48,495 nt of DNA from Candidatus Coatesiibacteriota bacterium (GTDB lineage: Bacteria; RBG-13-66-14; B26-G2; WVWN01; G020348885): positions 2,453,616 through 2,502,110 of the forward strand of contig CP070755.1 of the NCBI GenBank assembly GCA_020348885.1, in the 5' to 3' direction. Shown piece by piece: positions 17,359-25,830 of this stretch. The position numbers and the translations under genes are program-made. The stretch's first letter is position 1, and the number at the start of each line of letters is the position of its first letter. The notes beneath the pieces are model-generated. The model ran no database searches. It saw only the letters and a program-made list of their open reading frames with translations, and had not been told where the DNA came from.

Positions 17359-19701
17359 TTGAAAAGCGTAAGCGACATACCGCGAACTGACGAACGGGAT
17401 GTTTACCGCCTCGCGGCCGAGCTTACGGTACACCCGGCGCTTGCGCGCGTCCTAATCGCCAGGGGGATAACCAACGTCGCCGCTGCCCAGGCGTTCCTGA
17501 ACCCTACGGCCGACGACCTAGGCGACCCCGGCAAATTCCCCTGCGTGCCGGAAGCGGCCGACCGGATACTCTCGACTATAGACTCCGGCGACCGTATATT
17601 CGTCGCCGGCGACTACGACGTCGACGGGCTTACCGGAACTGCTCTTCTCGTACGGACTATACGGGCGCTAGGCGGCGAAGTCGATTACTTCATACCGAAC
17701 CGCCTCGAGGAGGGTTACGATCTTTCAGAAAGTACCGTCAGGCTGGCGGCCGAAAAGGGTACGCAACTGCTCGTTACCGTGGATTGCGGTACGCGAGCTA
17801 TAGAACCCGTCGCGCTGGCAAAGGAACTCGGCCTTGACGTAGTCGTAACCGACCACCACCGGCCGGCGGAGACGCAACCTGACGCACCCGTCGTCAACCC
17901 CCATTACCTACCCGACGGGCATCCCGCTGAGAACCTATCCGGCGCCGGGATATCGTATAAAGTTGCATCGCGCCTGCTCGCGATGAGGCCGGCGACCGGT
18001 TTGCTGGACGAAGACCTGCTGCCTCTGGTCGCCCTCGGAACCGTTTGCGACGTAGTACCGCTCACCGGCGAGAACAGGACCCTCGCGCGACTGGGTATCG
18101 AGAGCTTCCAACGGACGGACCTGCCGGGTCTCAAGGCGTTGCTCGATACCGTCCGTATAACCGACGAGAAGATCAACTCGTGGCACCTCGCTTTTATTAT
18201 AGGCCCCCGGCTCAATGCGGCGGGGCGCCTAGGCAAAGCCGAAGCGGCCGCCGAACTGCTCACGACCGACGACCCCGGCACGGCTTTTCGCACCGCGCTT
18301 TTATTGGAAGATTTCAATTATAAACGCCGCGAATTGGAGAAACGGATATTCGATGAGGTTACGGCGTCTATCGGCGCTGAACCGCCTAACCGGATGGCCG
18401 TCATCGCGGCCGCGGACGATTGGCACCCCGGCGTAATCGGTATAGTCGCGTCGAGGACGGTCGAGCTGTATGGTCGCCCAGCGGTTTTAATCTCGTTCTC
18501 GGGCGACGTCGGCCGAGGTTCGTGCCGCAGCATCCCGGCTTTTGACATCCACAACGCTCTTGAAGAAACGGCGGAACTGTTCGTACGCTTCGGCGGCCAC
18601 CGTCAGGCGGCAGGGTTCGAGATACATAGAGATAACTACGCCGAATTCGAAACGAGGTTCCTGGAGTACGCCGACGAAAACCTGGCGCCCGCCGACCTCG
18701 TACCCGAAATGCACCTCGATGCGTGGATGTCGTTGGCCGAAGCGGACGCGTCCTTATGCAAGGACTTCGCAATGCTGGAGCCGACGGGCGTGGGCAATCC
18801 GCCGCCGGCGATGGTGTCGCTGGCCGAAGTCAAACCCGAAAGCCTGAGGGTATATAAGAACGAACACCTAGGGTTTACTGCCGAACTCGGGCCATCGCAA
18901 GTACGCGCGATCGGTTTCAGGATGGCCCGGGAACGGAACCTCGGAGAAGAAACCGATTACTATACGCTAATATACACGCCCAACCTCGACACCTGGCATG
19001 GTACGGAGAAGATGGAGCTGCGTATCTCCGCCGTTGAGCCTGCGGAACTCCCGGAACTCGATATAACGATCGCCGACATGCGCGGCGAGCCGCCCGACGA
19101 GACCGTAGCGGCGAACAGCGGGCCCGACACGGCCGTCTTCACTTACAGCACATCGACGTCGGTCTTCCCGGATTCAGTAATGCTGGTGGACGAAACCAGC
19201 GCCCCGACGATAAATAAATCGTTCGGCAGGTTAATACTATACGCACCGCCGTTCTGCGCCTCGTTGATGGGTATTTTGTCGTCGCTCGTTCGTACGGGCG
19301 GAACGCATATTTTCGCGTTCGGCGAAAAGCAAGTCGAGGAAGCTCGGGACGCTATTGCGGCTCTGTATCCCGATAAAAAACTCCTAGGCGAAATCTACCG
19401 GGCCGTTAAACGAACCGGTAATCTAACCGACGCGAACGAGTTGTTTCATCTCGCAGGCGTCGCGCGGGCCGAGGACGTATTCCGGGAGCTGAATCTGGCC
19501 GAAACTGACGGCGACCGTTTCGTGCTGAAGGAACGAGACGACATCGGACGACTGAAAACGTCGCCGACGTTCAATAGGTGCGCCGGGCTACGCGAAATCG
19601 GCCATAACTTCATCAAAAACCTCGCCGCCTGGCCCGGCGAAAAACTCGGCGAACTCGTATTTTCGGCGATTAACCTTGACAATCGCCGGGCCGTGTCCTA
19701 A
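17359..19701 (+). CDS. recJ: Single-stranded-DNA-specific exonuclease RecJ
   Basis: DHH-family 5'-3' ssDNA exonuclease acting in recombination and mismatch/base-excision repair. Motif I DYDVDG (85-90), motif II VTVDCGTR (139-146), motif III DHH (165-167) and the DHHA1-type part with GFEIH and FGGHRQAAG are present, so it should be active with Mn2+. At 780 residues it is longer than the ~570-residue E. coli type. It has a C-terminal extension of about 200 residues, similar in length to that of Bacillus RecJ; that extension has a degenerate nucleotide-fold look but no motif I can name. Start TTG 17359, 6 nt after the MFS gene. Confidence 0.95.
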   Translation: MKSVSDIPRTDERDVYRLAAELTVHPALARVLIARGITNVAAAQAFLNPTADDLGDPGKFPCVPEAADRILSTIDSGDRIFVAGDYDVDGLTGTALLVRTIRALGGEVDYFIPNRLEEGYDLSESTVRLAAEKGTQLLVTVDCGTRAIEPVALAKELGLDVVVTDHHRPAETQPDAPVVNPHYLPDGHPAENLSGAGISYKVASRLLAMRPATGLLDEDLLPLVALGTVCDVVPLTGENRTLARLGIESFQRTDLPGLKALLDTVRITDEKINSWHLAFIIGPRLNAAGRLGKAEAAAELLTTDDPGTAFRTALLLEDFNYKRRELEKRIFDEVTASIGAEPPNRMAVIAAADDWHPGVIGIVASRTVELYGRPAVLISFSGDVGRGSCRSIPAFDIHNALEETAELFVRFGGHRQAAGFEIHRDNYAEFETRFLEYADENLAPADLVPEMHLDAWMSLAEADASLCKDFAMLEPTGVGNPPPAMVSLAEVKPESLRVYKNEHLGFTAELGPSQVRAIGFRMARERNLGEETDYYTLIYTPNLDTWHGTEKMELRISAVEPAELPELDITIADMRGEPPDETVAANSGPDTAVFTYSTSTSVFPDSVMLVDETSAPTINKSFGRLILYAPPFCASLMGILSSLVRTGGTHIFAFGEKQVEEARDAIAALYPDKKLLGEIYRAVKRTGNLTDANELFHLAGVARAEDVFRELNLAETDGDRFVLKERDDIGRLKTSPTFNRCAGLREIGHNFIKNLAAWPGEKLGELVFSAINLDNRRAVS

Positions 19702-19704
19702 CAT
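19676..19704 (+). promoter_or_regulatory. Internal promoter at the end of recJ
   Basis: TTGACA (19676-19681), 17-nt spacer, TAACAT (19699-19704), overlapping the recJ stop and 24 nt before the ATG at 19729. It probably gives the lamin-tail-domain gene its own transcript. Confidence 0.5.
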
Positions 19705-19728
19705 CTTTCGCGACGGCGGAACCGACCT

Positions 19729-20175
19729 ATGCTGAGGATTAACGACATTCACCCCGATTCCCTGGGGGAACTACGTAAGCGTCCTGGCGAGAAGAAGCTA
19801 AACAGCGAGTGGGTCGAGTTGATTAATGTCGGTACCCGGTCGTTGGATATTAACAAATACTTTCTCGTAAATTCGACAGGCGAAGGCTTCAGTTTAATCC
19901 TACCGAATCGGGACTCTATCGTAGTAGCGCCGTTCCAATCGGTATTGATATTCTCCGGTAAACCCGACTCGCCCGACGACGGCCCCGCGTGTTTTCTAAC
20001 GAACAGTGCCCTACGGCTCTTCCTCAGCCGCGACCGATATCTTTGGAACCCCGAGAAGGACGCCGCATACCTGTACGTTAACAAGCGGGCCTACCTACAA
20101 GACCCGCAATCGTACATAGATACGTACGTATACAAACGCCGGGCGGCCAAAGTGGTCATTACCGGCGAAGATTAA
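19729..20175 (+). CDS. Small single-domain lamin-tail (LTD)-like protein without a signal peptide
   Basis: 148 residues. The pattern SEWVELINVGTRSLDINKY, then a loop, then PFQSVLIFSGKPD, with an N-terminal IxxIHPxS strand, is that of the lamin-tail domain, an Ig-like beta fold. In bacteria LTDs usually hang on large secreted nucleases or surface proteins. This one stands alone, has no signal sequence or membrane segment, and ends in a basic YVYKRRAAKV stretch, so it looks cytoplasmic and might bind nucleic acid or protein. It follows recJ, but a promoter inside the recJ end suggests separate expression. Function unknown. Confidence 0.65.
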   Translation: MLRINDIHPDSLGELRKRPGEKKLNSEWVELINVGTRSLDINKYFLVNSTGEGFSLILPNRDSIVVAPFQSVLIFSGKPDSPDDGPACFLTNSALRLFLSRDRYLWNPEKDAAYLYVNKRAYLQDPQSYIDTYVYKRRAAKVVITGED

Positions 20176-20219
20176 TCGATAAGGGATACTCGGCCCGACC
20201 TCCGCGGAAGGGGAGCACA

Positions 20220-21344
20220 GTGAAAACCGAAACGTACGATAGCGACGCCAGGCGTCGTCATTTTATTGAGAAACGGGACCAGTTGACCGAACTGGTGGAC
20301 CGGCCGGTCGTACTCTTCTGGGGGAAGTGGCCCGGGTACGACGTCGTGGCGTTGACCCTGGCGGACGACTTCACGCGCCCGACTTTCGTGATAGTCCATC
20401 CGGACGGGCGGACCGTCGCTTTCGCCCAGAAAATCGAGGCGAGCGCCTTCTACGACCTCGACGGGCTCGTGAAAACCCGGACGTACGAGGACAAGGGAGA
20501 CCTTAAATCAGCGGTGTTGAACGAGTTACAGCCCGGAACACCGATACTGGCCGAGATTTCGAATGACTACTGGGGTTTCGATACGCTGCCGCCAGCTTAC
20601 CTCGTTTGGCTTAACGAGAACTACGAAGTCGCAAGTGGCGGCGAGGTTTTTCTCCAATGGCGGGCGTGCAAAAAGCCCGGCGAACTAGCTCTGATGAAAC
20701 GAGCCGCGCTGGCCACGCTAGAAGTGTTCGACGAGGTAACTGATATGGTGAAACCGGGAATACCGGAACTCGACATACTCGAGCACTTGCAGCACGCGGC
20801 TATCGACAGGGGCGACGACGTCGCTTTCCACCCCATCGTAGCGGCCGGGCCCCGGTCCACCGACCCGCACCCGGAACGACGGACCGACAACCGCCTGAAA
20901 ACCGGCGACCGTCTAATCGTGGATTACGGCATCAGGATAAACGGCTATAATTCGGATATAACCCGCACGTTTATCGTCGGGGGGAACCCCGAGGACGACC
21001 CGTACTACGAGGTTACCCTTGCGGTAATCGACTTCGTCCGGTCAGCGGACCTTTCCGAGTACACGCTCCGGGGTTTCGGCGAAGCGATAACCGAGGTCAT
21101 CGCTGGCTACGGTTTCGTCGGGTCGTTAAAACACGGCCACGGCCACGGCCTAGGCGTCGAGACCCACGACCCACACCCGTATGTCACGGACAAGGAGTTC
21201 CCTCATTGCGACGACCCCTTCGCCGAGGGGATGGTCTTCACGATGGAACCGGGGTTCTACGACGAGAACGGCGGTTTTCGTATAGAGGACGATTACGCGG
21301 TGCAGGGCAACCGGGCTGTACCGGTCCAGGAGTTGGAACTGTAA
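20220..21344 (+). CDS. Xaa-Pro aminopeptidase / M24 metallopeptidase
   Basis: 374 residues. An N-terminal creatinase-like domain (1-155) is followed by the pita-bread catalytic domain. The five metal ligands are in place: Asp235 (LIVDYGIR), Asp246 (NSDITRTF), His309 (HGHGHGLGVETH), Glu343 (TMEPGFY) and Glu356 (FRIEDDY). It should remove residues preceding proline, with Mn or Co, in the cytoplasm. GTG 20220 is preceded by AAGGGGAG. It ends the long plus-strand run, followed by a bidirectional terminator. Prolidase (dipeptide) specificity cannot be excluded. Confidence 0.92.
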   Translation: MKTETYDSDARRRHFIEKRDQLTELVDRPVVLFWGKWPGYDVVALTLADDFTRPTFVIVHPDGRTVAFAQKIEASAFYDLDGLVKTRTYEDKGDLKSAVLNELQPGTPILAEISNDYWGFDTLPPAYLVWLNENYEVASGGEVFLQWRACKKPGELALMKRAALATLEVFDEVTDMVKPGIPELDILEHLQHAAIDRGDDVAFHPIVAAGPRSTDPHPERRTDNRLKTGDRLIVDYGIRINGYNSDITRTFIVGGNPEDDPYYEVTLAVIDFVRSADLSEYTLRGFGEAITEVIAGYGFVGSLKHGHGHGLGVETHDPHPYVTDKEFPHCDDPFAEGMVFTMEPGFYDENGGFRIEDDYAVQGNRAVPVQELEL

Positions 21345-21368
21345 CGACGGATAAAGAATAAAAAAAGT

Positions 21369-21391
21369 GGCGCGGTTTATCCGCGCCTATT
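21369..21391. terminator. Bidirectional terminator between the M24 gene and the NHL lipoprotein gene
   Basis: 7-bp stem GGCGCGG (21369-21375) / CCGCGCC (21381-21387) around TTTAT. An A-run (21358-21366, with one T) upstream gives the U-tract for the minus strand; TATTT follows on the plus strand. Confidence 0.75.
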
Positions 21392-21418
21392 TCCTATAAA
21401 TAAGTATTGAAATAACCT

Positions 21419-22330
21419 CTACCCTTCTACTTCCCTCCTCGCATACACCTTAACCGAATGGGCCGGGCCGTCGGCGATGAAGATACCGCCGTGGGAATCA
21501 ACGGCCAAGGCGCCCGGCGACGGCAAGTCCACGTCCACTCGCTCCAGCAGTTTACCGTCCTCATCGTATACCAGGACGCAACTTACCAAAGCCCGTTCCT
21601 CTTCGTTAGCGCGCCCGCGAGCTAGAACGAAAAGCCGGCCCTCCGGTTCCCAGGCGGCTTCTACGGGCATCGGCGCCGGGTCGCCCAACGGGACAACCTC
21701 GTGTAACACGTTGCCGTCCCCGTCCGTTACGATAACGCGCCCGCCGGCGCTATCCACCACCGCCAGTCGCCCGTCCCGGTACGCCACGTCCTCCGGCCCG
21801 ACCAAACCCAAGCGTTCGCCCCAACGGTCTTTGATTTCGCCGCCGGTACCGAAAACCAACAATTCCGGCGGGTCGGCGTTAACTACGTAAACCGTATCAC
21901 CGGCACCGGCGGCGACACCGAAGGGTGTTTCCAACACATCTTCGCCGAAAACGCGTAAGAAAACGCCGTCCGGCTCGAATACCGATACCCGTTTCGTGCC
22001 GAACTCGGCGACATACAGGTTGCCGTCCGGGCCGAACGCCGCGTCAACAGGAACGAAGAGTTCGCCCGGTTCTTTACCCATACGGCCGATGGTCGCGTAA
22101 AGGACGCCCGAACCGTCGAAAAGGTGAACCACGCTCATCTCCGATATATCGGCTACAGCGACCGTATCTTCGTCGTTTATCGCGACGCCGGACGGCTGCC
22201 AGTAATCGCCCGGGTACGAAAGTTCGGCTACTTCTACGTAGCGTCCGCGGCGTTCAGCGCCGCAACCTATCAGGGTAACCAAGATAAACGCGGCAGTGAG
22301 AATACGTTTAAAGTTACGTGAGAGATACAA
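21419..22330 (-). CDS. NHL/six-bladed beta-propeller lipoprotein
   Basis: 303 residues with an N-terminal signal and lipobox LIGC (lipidated Cys23). The rest is made of repeated propeller blades; visible NHL-like repeats include PSGVAINDEDTVAVADI, PVDAAFGPDGNLYVAEFG, PFGVAAGAGDTVYVVN and PGALAVDSHGGIFIADG. Likely a membrane-tethered periplasmic or surface binding scaffold; the ligand is unknown. TTG 22330 is chosen because GGAGG (22341-22337 on the minus strand) lies 6 nt upstream. The gap to the holB stop upstream is 30 nt, so it may be read through from that unit. Confidence 0.82.
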   Translation of the reverse strand: MYLSRNFKRILTAAFILVTLIGCGAERRGRYVEVAELSYPGDYWQPSGVAINDEDTVAVADISEMSVVHLFDGSGVLYATIGRMGKEPGELFVPVDAAFGPDGNLYVAEFGTKRVSVFEPDGVFLRVFGEDVLETPFGVAAGAGDTVYVVNADPPELLVFGTGGEIKDRWGERLGLVGPEDVAYRDGRLAVVDSAGGRVIVTDGDGNVLHEVVPLGDPAPMPVEAAWEPEGRLFVLARGRANEEERALVSCVLVYDEDGKLLERVDVDLPSPGALAVDSHGGIFIADGPAHSVKVYARREVEG

Positions 22331-22360
22331 CGTATGCCTCCGGAAAACGAAGGAAACGCG

Positions 22361-23458
22361 TTAACCTATTCCCGCGAGGCGCAGAAACAGGTTTTCCAAC
22401 GTTAGCTTCGTTATGCAGTTACGATCGATGGCGTCGGACGCGGCGTCGATTTCGTTGAGACCGTCGCGGGGCGACAACGGTAGGGAACGCGCAGTTTCGA
22501 CGGCGTCCGCGAAACGACCACAATCCACCGCTATCTCGGGCGCGCCGGAACCGGCTACAAGTAAATCGCGGTAAACGTCGGTAAGCGCCCGTAAAAACCC
22601 TCTAGCCTCATCCCGTCCGGCGCCGAACGCGTCGGCGGCCGCCAGGCAATAAGCGGCATTCACGCCGTCGGTTAGTTTCCCGGTAAACTTGACGGCCGCC
22701 GCCGTCAAATCAAGATACGCCGGTCCGAGCACGCCAAGGGCCTTGATAAACGTACCCGAAGAACTCTTCGCGGCCCGGGCCGCTTCGTCCTTATCGAAAC
22801 CGTACCGTTCGACCAAAACCGACGCCACTTCGTCGGTCGTTAACTCGGGGAACCTTACGTACATACACCTGCTTATTATAGTATCGAGTATATTTCTCGT
22901 ATCGTGAGCCAGCAGAAAGAGCACCGCCCTGGGCGGCGGTTCTTCCAGCGTTTTCAACAGCGCGTTAGCGGCTTCGTCGGTCATACGCTCGGGCTCGAGT
23001 AGGGTGAACACCTTCCGGGGCGCTTCGCTGGGCGGGCGCCCGACCTCCTCCTGGAATTCCCGAACGCTTTCTATAAGGAACTTGTCGGTCTTACGTAGTT
23101 CGCCCTTGACGGCTTTATCGCCCCGGTGTTCGGCGCATCTTTTCTCGTAGAAATCCCATATCGCCGCTTCGTCGGGCCACCGCTCGGCGTAGTGGGGCGC
23201 CAGTCGCCCTACGAGCCAATAAACCAGAAAGTCCGGATGGGTGAACGTGGCCACCCTCCGGCAGCCGGCGCATTCGCCGCAGCCGACGTCGGGTTTCTCG
23301 CGGCATATAAAAGCCGCTGCGGCCGCGGCGGCGACGTCCAGCTTACCGACGCCGGCCAGCCCGTCCAACAGGTAAACCTGCGCCGCGCGCCCCGACGTAA
23401 TAGTACGTCCGAGCCTTTCGCCGACCCTACGCTGTATCGATAGTTCCGCTAACGTCAA
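22361..23458 (-). CDS. holB: DNA polymerase III delta' subunit
   Basis: Clamp-loader subunit. Under the chosen start it has 365 residues. Visible: a P-loop-like GLAGVGKLDVA (33-43), the zinc-binding cysteines 52, 60, 63 and 66 (CGECAGC), and the SRC/sensor region with EPERMTDEAANALLKTLEEPPP followed by TIISRC, which is diagnostic for delta'/tau/gamma-type clamp loaders. The frame stays open upstream to 23527, but that part overlaps the terminator of the preceding protease gene. TTG 23458 (MTLAELSIQRRV...) is therefore the better start. The zinc motif and single-copy context favour delta' over DnaX. Confidence 0.87.
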   Translation of the reverse strand: MTLAELSIQRRVGERLGRTITSGRAAQVYLLDGLAGVGKLDVAAAAAAAFICREKPDVGCGECAGCRRVATFTHPDFLVYWLVGRLAPHYAERWPDEAAIWDFYEKRCAEHRGDKAVKGELRKTDKFLIESVREFQEEVGRPPSEAPRKVFTLLEPERMTDEAANALLKTLEEPPPRAVLFLLAHDTRNILDTIISRCMYVRFPELTTDEVASVLVERYGFDKDEAARAAKSSSGTFIKALGVLGPAYLDLTAAAVKFTGKLTDGVNAAYCLAAADAFGAGRDEARGFLRALTDVYRDLLVAGSGAPEIAVDCGRFADAVETARSLPLSPRDGLNEIDAASDAIDRNCITKLTLENLFLRLAGIG

Positions 23459-23470
23459 TCCCGTTACCCG

Positions 23471-23500
23471 AAAAAAACGCGCCGCCGTTCCGACGGCGCC
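23471..23500 (-). terminator. Intrinsic terminator of the CtpA-type protease gene
   Basis: Minus-strand hairpin, 9 bp with one mismatch (23499-23491 with 23487-23479), followed by seven T (23477-23471). It falls inside the upstream extension of the holB frame. Confidence 0.8.
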
Positions 23501-23546
23501 AATTAAAATAAAGAAGCGGTTAACCAAATAGAAAAAAAACGCGCCG

Positions 23547-25058
23547 TTAGGAAAGCTCCTCGATAGCCTTATTTATCCAATCGTCGCCCTGGCGCCAGAA
23601 CTCGTATGCTTTCCCGTCGCCTTCGGCCTCCCGTATTACCTCGCGCTTGAGAAGCCTTACGACCAGATCTTTCTCGCCGTCCACAGCGGACGCGTAAAAT
23701 CCGTATCCGCCGTCGGGGAGGGTCTCGGCGTACGCTTCGGGATAGAACTGGAAATTTTTTTCGCGGGTCATCGCCTTGAAGTCCTCCAATACGCCGGGGT
23801 CGGAATCGAAATTAGCAACCCCGGTTTCACCGTATTTATCGTAATAGTTCTCGGCGTATATACGGAACATACCCTCGCTGAAAAGTTTCGTTACTACCAG
23901 CGGCATTTCGGGCTCCTCTAGAACCACGTCCGGTTCGATACCGACGCCATCAATAAGGTTCCCGTCGGGCGTGTAGTAGTGAGCGATAGTAATCTTCATT
24001 CCGGGGAAGCTACCTTCCTCGTCGGTACCCACGGTAAGCGGGACGATACTTTGCACGGACGCTTTCCCGAAGGTCTTCTCGCCCATTATAATCGCTCGGT
24101 CGTTATCCTTCAACGCGCCCGCCACTATCTCCGACGCGGAAGCGCTACCCCCATCGACGAGCACGACCATTTTGCCTTTGGGGAAAACGGGCCTTTCTTC
24201 CGCATAATACTCCCGTTGTTCCCACTTCATCGAACGGCCTTTCGTATAAACTACGAGAGAGCCTTTTTCTAAGAACAGGTTGGATACGCCGACGGCTTCT
24301 TCGAGAAGGCCGCCGGGGTTCCCTCTCAAATCGAGTATCAGTTTATCCATTCCCTGGGCCCGGAGTTCCGCGATCGCGCCTTTCAATTCGTTGGCGCTGT
24401 CGGTCTCCTCGTTGCGCGAAAAATTCGTAAGCCGGACGTACCCGACATCGTCCGATACCATGAAATAATATGGAACCGACTCAACGCTTATGTTCCCCCG
24501 AGTTATCGTAAACTCGATAGGCTCCGGAGCGCCGTTGCGGAAGATCGTGATGGTTACGTCAGTACCCACGTCGCCGCGGAGTTTGGTAAGCGCCTCCCGG
24601 GTCGTTATGTCCTCGGTGGACTCGCCTTCTATCTCTATAATCTTATCGCGGCTCTCCAGGCCAACCCTCTCGGCCGGAGTACCTTCCAAAACCGACATCA
24701 CCGTCAACGTATTGTCCTCGGGCGTTATCGAAATGGTAATCCCCAGCCCGCCGAACGAACCTTCCGTATCGTCTAACAGCAACCTGAAGTCTTCGGAATC
24801 GAAGAACATCGTGTGGTCGTCCAGCTCGTTCAACATACCTCGGACGGCGCCGTGTATCAGCGTCGTCGGGTCAACGTCGGTTACGTAGTTTATACGGATA
24901 CGCTGGACTATCGTCTCGAACAGCTTTATCTCGCGGTAAAAGTCGCTGGCCTTCTCGTCCACGTCCGCGCTGCTAAACAGCACCGGAGAGAAGACAAGCA
25001 CAGCGGCGAATATCGCTATATGAATCGTACTCAACGCTCGCTTAATGTACCTCTCCAT
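23547..25058 (-). CDS. C-terminal processing protease (S41, CtpA/Prc-like)
   Basis: 503 residues. It has an N-terminal membrane anchor or signal (residues 8-30), a PDZ domain (about 95-190, with GSFGGLGITI and the carboxylate loop) and an S41 catalytic domain with LILDLRGNPGG (240-250), the Ser of GSASASE (304-310) and Lys332 of GKASVQ, forming the Ser-Lys dyad. It acts in the periplasm on C-termini of envelope proteins. It has a C-terminal extension of ~120 residues beyond the catalytic core. ATG 25058 is chosen because GGGAG lies close upstream; the longer frame to 25136 lacks a site and starts with Cys/Lys-rich nonsense. It is followed by its own terminator. Confidence 0.93.
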   Translation of the reverse strand: MERYIKRALSTIHIAIFAAVLVFSPVLFSSADVDEKASDFYREIKLFETIVQRIRINYVTDVDPTTLIHGAVRGMLNELDDHTMFFDSEDFRLLLDDTEGSFGGLGITISITPEDNTLTVMSVLEGTPAERVGLESRDKIIEIEGESTEDITTREALTKLRGDVGTDVTITIFRNGAPEPIEFTITRGNISVESVPYYFMVSDDVGYVRLTNFSRNEETDSANELKGAIAELRAQGMDKLILDLRGNPGGLLEEAVGVSNLFLEKGSLVVYTKGRSMKWEQREYYAEERPVFPKGKMVVLVDGGSASASEIVAGALKDNDRAIIMGEKTFGKASVQSIVPLTVGTDEEGSFPGMKITIAHYYTPDGNLIDGVGIEPDVVLEEPEMPLVVTKLFSEGMFRIYAENYYDKYGETGVANFDSDPGVLEDFKAMTREKNFQFYPEAYAETLPDGGYGFYASAVDGEKDLVVRLLKREVIREAEGDGKAYEFWRQGDDWINKAIEELS

Positions 25059-25182
25059 ATCGGTCTCCCTGTTATCCAACATCAAGAACGGTTCGGCTTT
25101 CTTATCGCATTTACCGCTCTTTAGACATAGCTTCACGGCTTAAAGTTTATTCGTATATAATCCGCCCGATTCGCTACGGTCT

Positions 25183-25830
25183 TTAGTCCTGGTTACGGGA
25201 TTTCTCGACTATATCGTCCAGATTAATATCGCCACGGGCGACGCCGGCGATGACCTCCGGGTATATTTCATGCTCGACTTTCAATACCCGGGCGGCCAAC
25301 GTCTCGGGAGTATCGTCGGGCAATACGGGTACCTCCCGCTGCGCGACTATCGGCCCGTGGTCGTACAACTCGTCCACCAAATGAACGGAAACGCCCGAAA
25401 CCTTATCCCCCGCCGCCAGTACGGCTTCGTGAACCCTGACGCCGTACATCCCCTTGCCGCCGTAGCGCGGCAACAGCGCCGGGTGGATATTCAGGATACG
25501 GTTTGGAAAAGCCTTTATTAAGCGCGGCCCCCTCTTTTTCATATAACCCGCCAAGCATACTAGCTCTACTCCCCCGTTCCGTAGCACTTCTACTATCGCC
25601 TGGTCGAGTTCCTCGTCGTCGGGATAATGGTAGTTCGACAGGTGAACCGCGTCGATCCCGTGGCGTCCGGCCCTTTCCAGAGCTTTCGCGCTGGAGTTGT
25701 TGCTGATGACCACGACGACGCGCCCCGGTATCTCGCCGGTCTCGCAAGCGTCGATAATCGACTGAAGGTTGCTCCCGCCGCCGGACGCAAGAACGCCAAT
25801 GTTTAAGGTTTTGGGGTCGTCCGAGCTCAT
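25183..25830 (-). CDS. purN: Phosphoribosylglycinamide formyltransferase
   Basis: Formyl-THF-dependent GAR transformylase of de novo purine synthesis. 215 residues under ATG 25830, the usual size. LNIGVLASGGGSNLQSI (9-25) binds the phosphate. Asn114 and His116 of ILNIHPALLP, and Asp157 of DELYDHGP, are the catalytic set. The longer open frame to 26055 runs antisense-like through the EnvC-like coding region and is not real. Start and the preceding stop overlap as ATGA (25830-25827), so translation is coupled to the EnvC-like gene. No other pur gene is present. Confidence 0.94.
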   Translation of the reverse strand: MSSDDPKTLNIGVLASGGGSNLQSIIDACETGEIPGRVVVVISNNSSAKALERAGRHGIDAVHLSNYHYPDDEELDQAIVEVLRNGGVELVCLAGYMKKRGPRLIKAFPNRILNIHPALLPRYGGKGMYGVRVHEAVLAAGDKVSGVSVHLVDELYDHGPIVAQREVPVLPDDTPETLAARVLKVEHEIYPEVIAGVARGDINLDDIVEKSRNQD

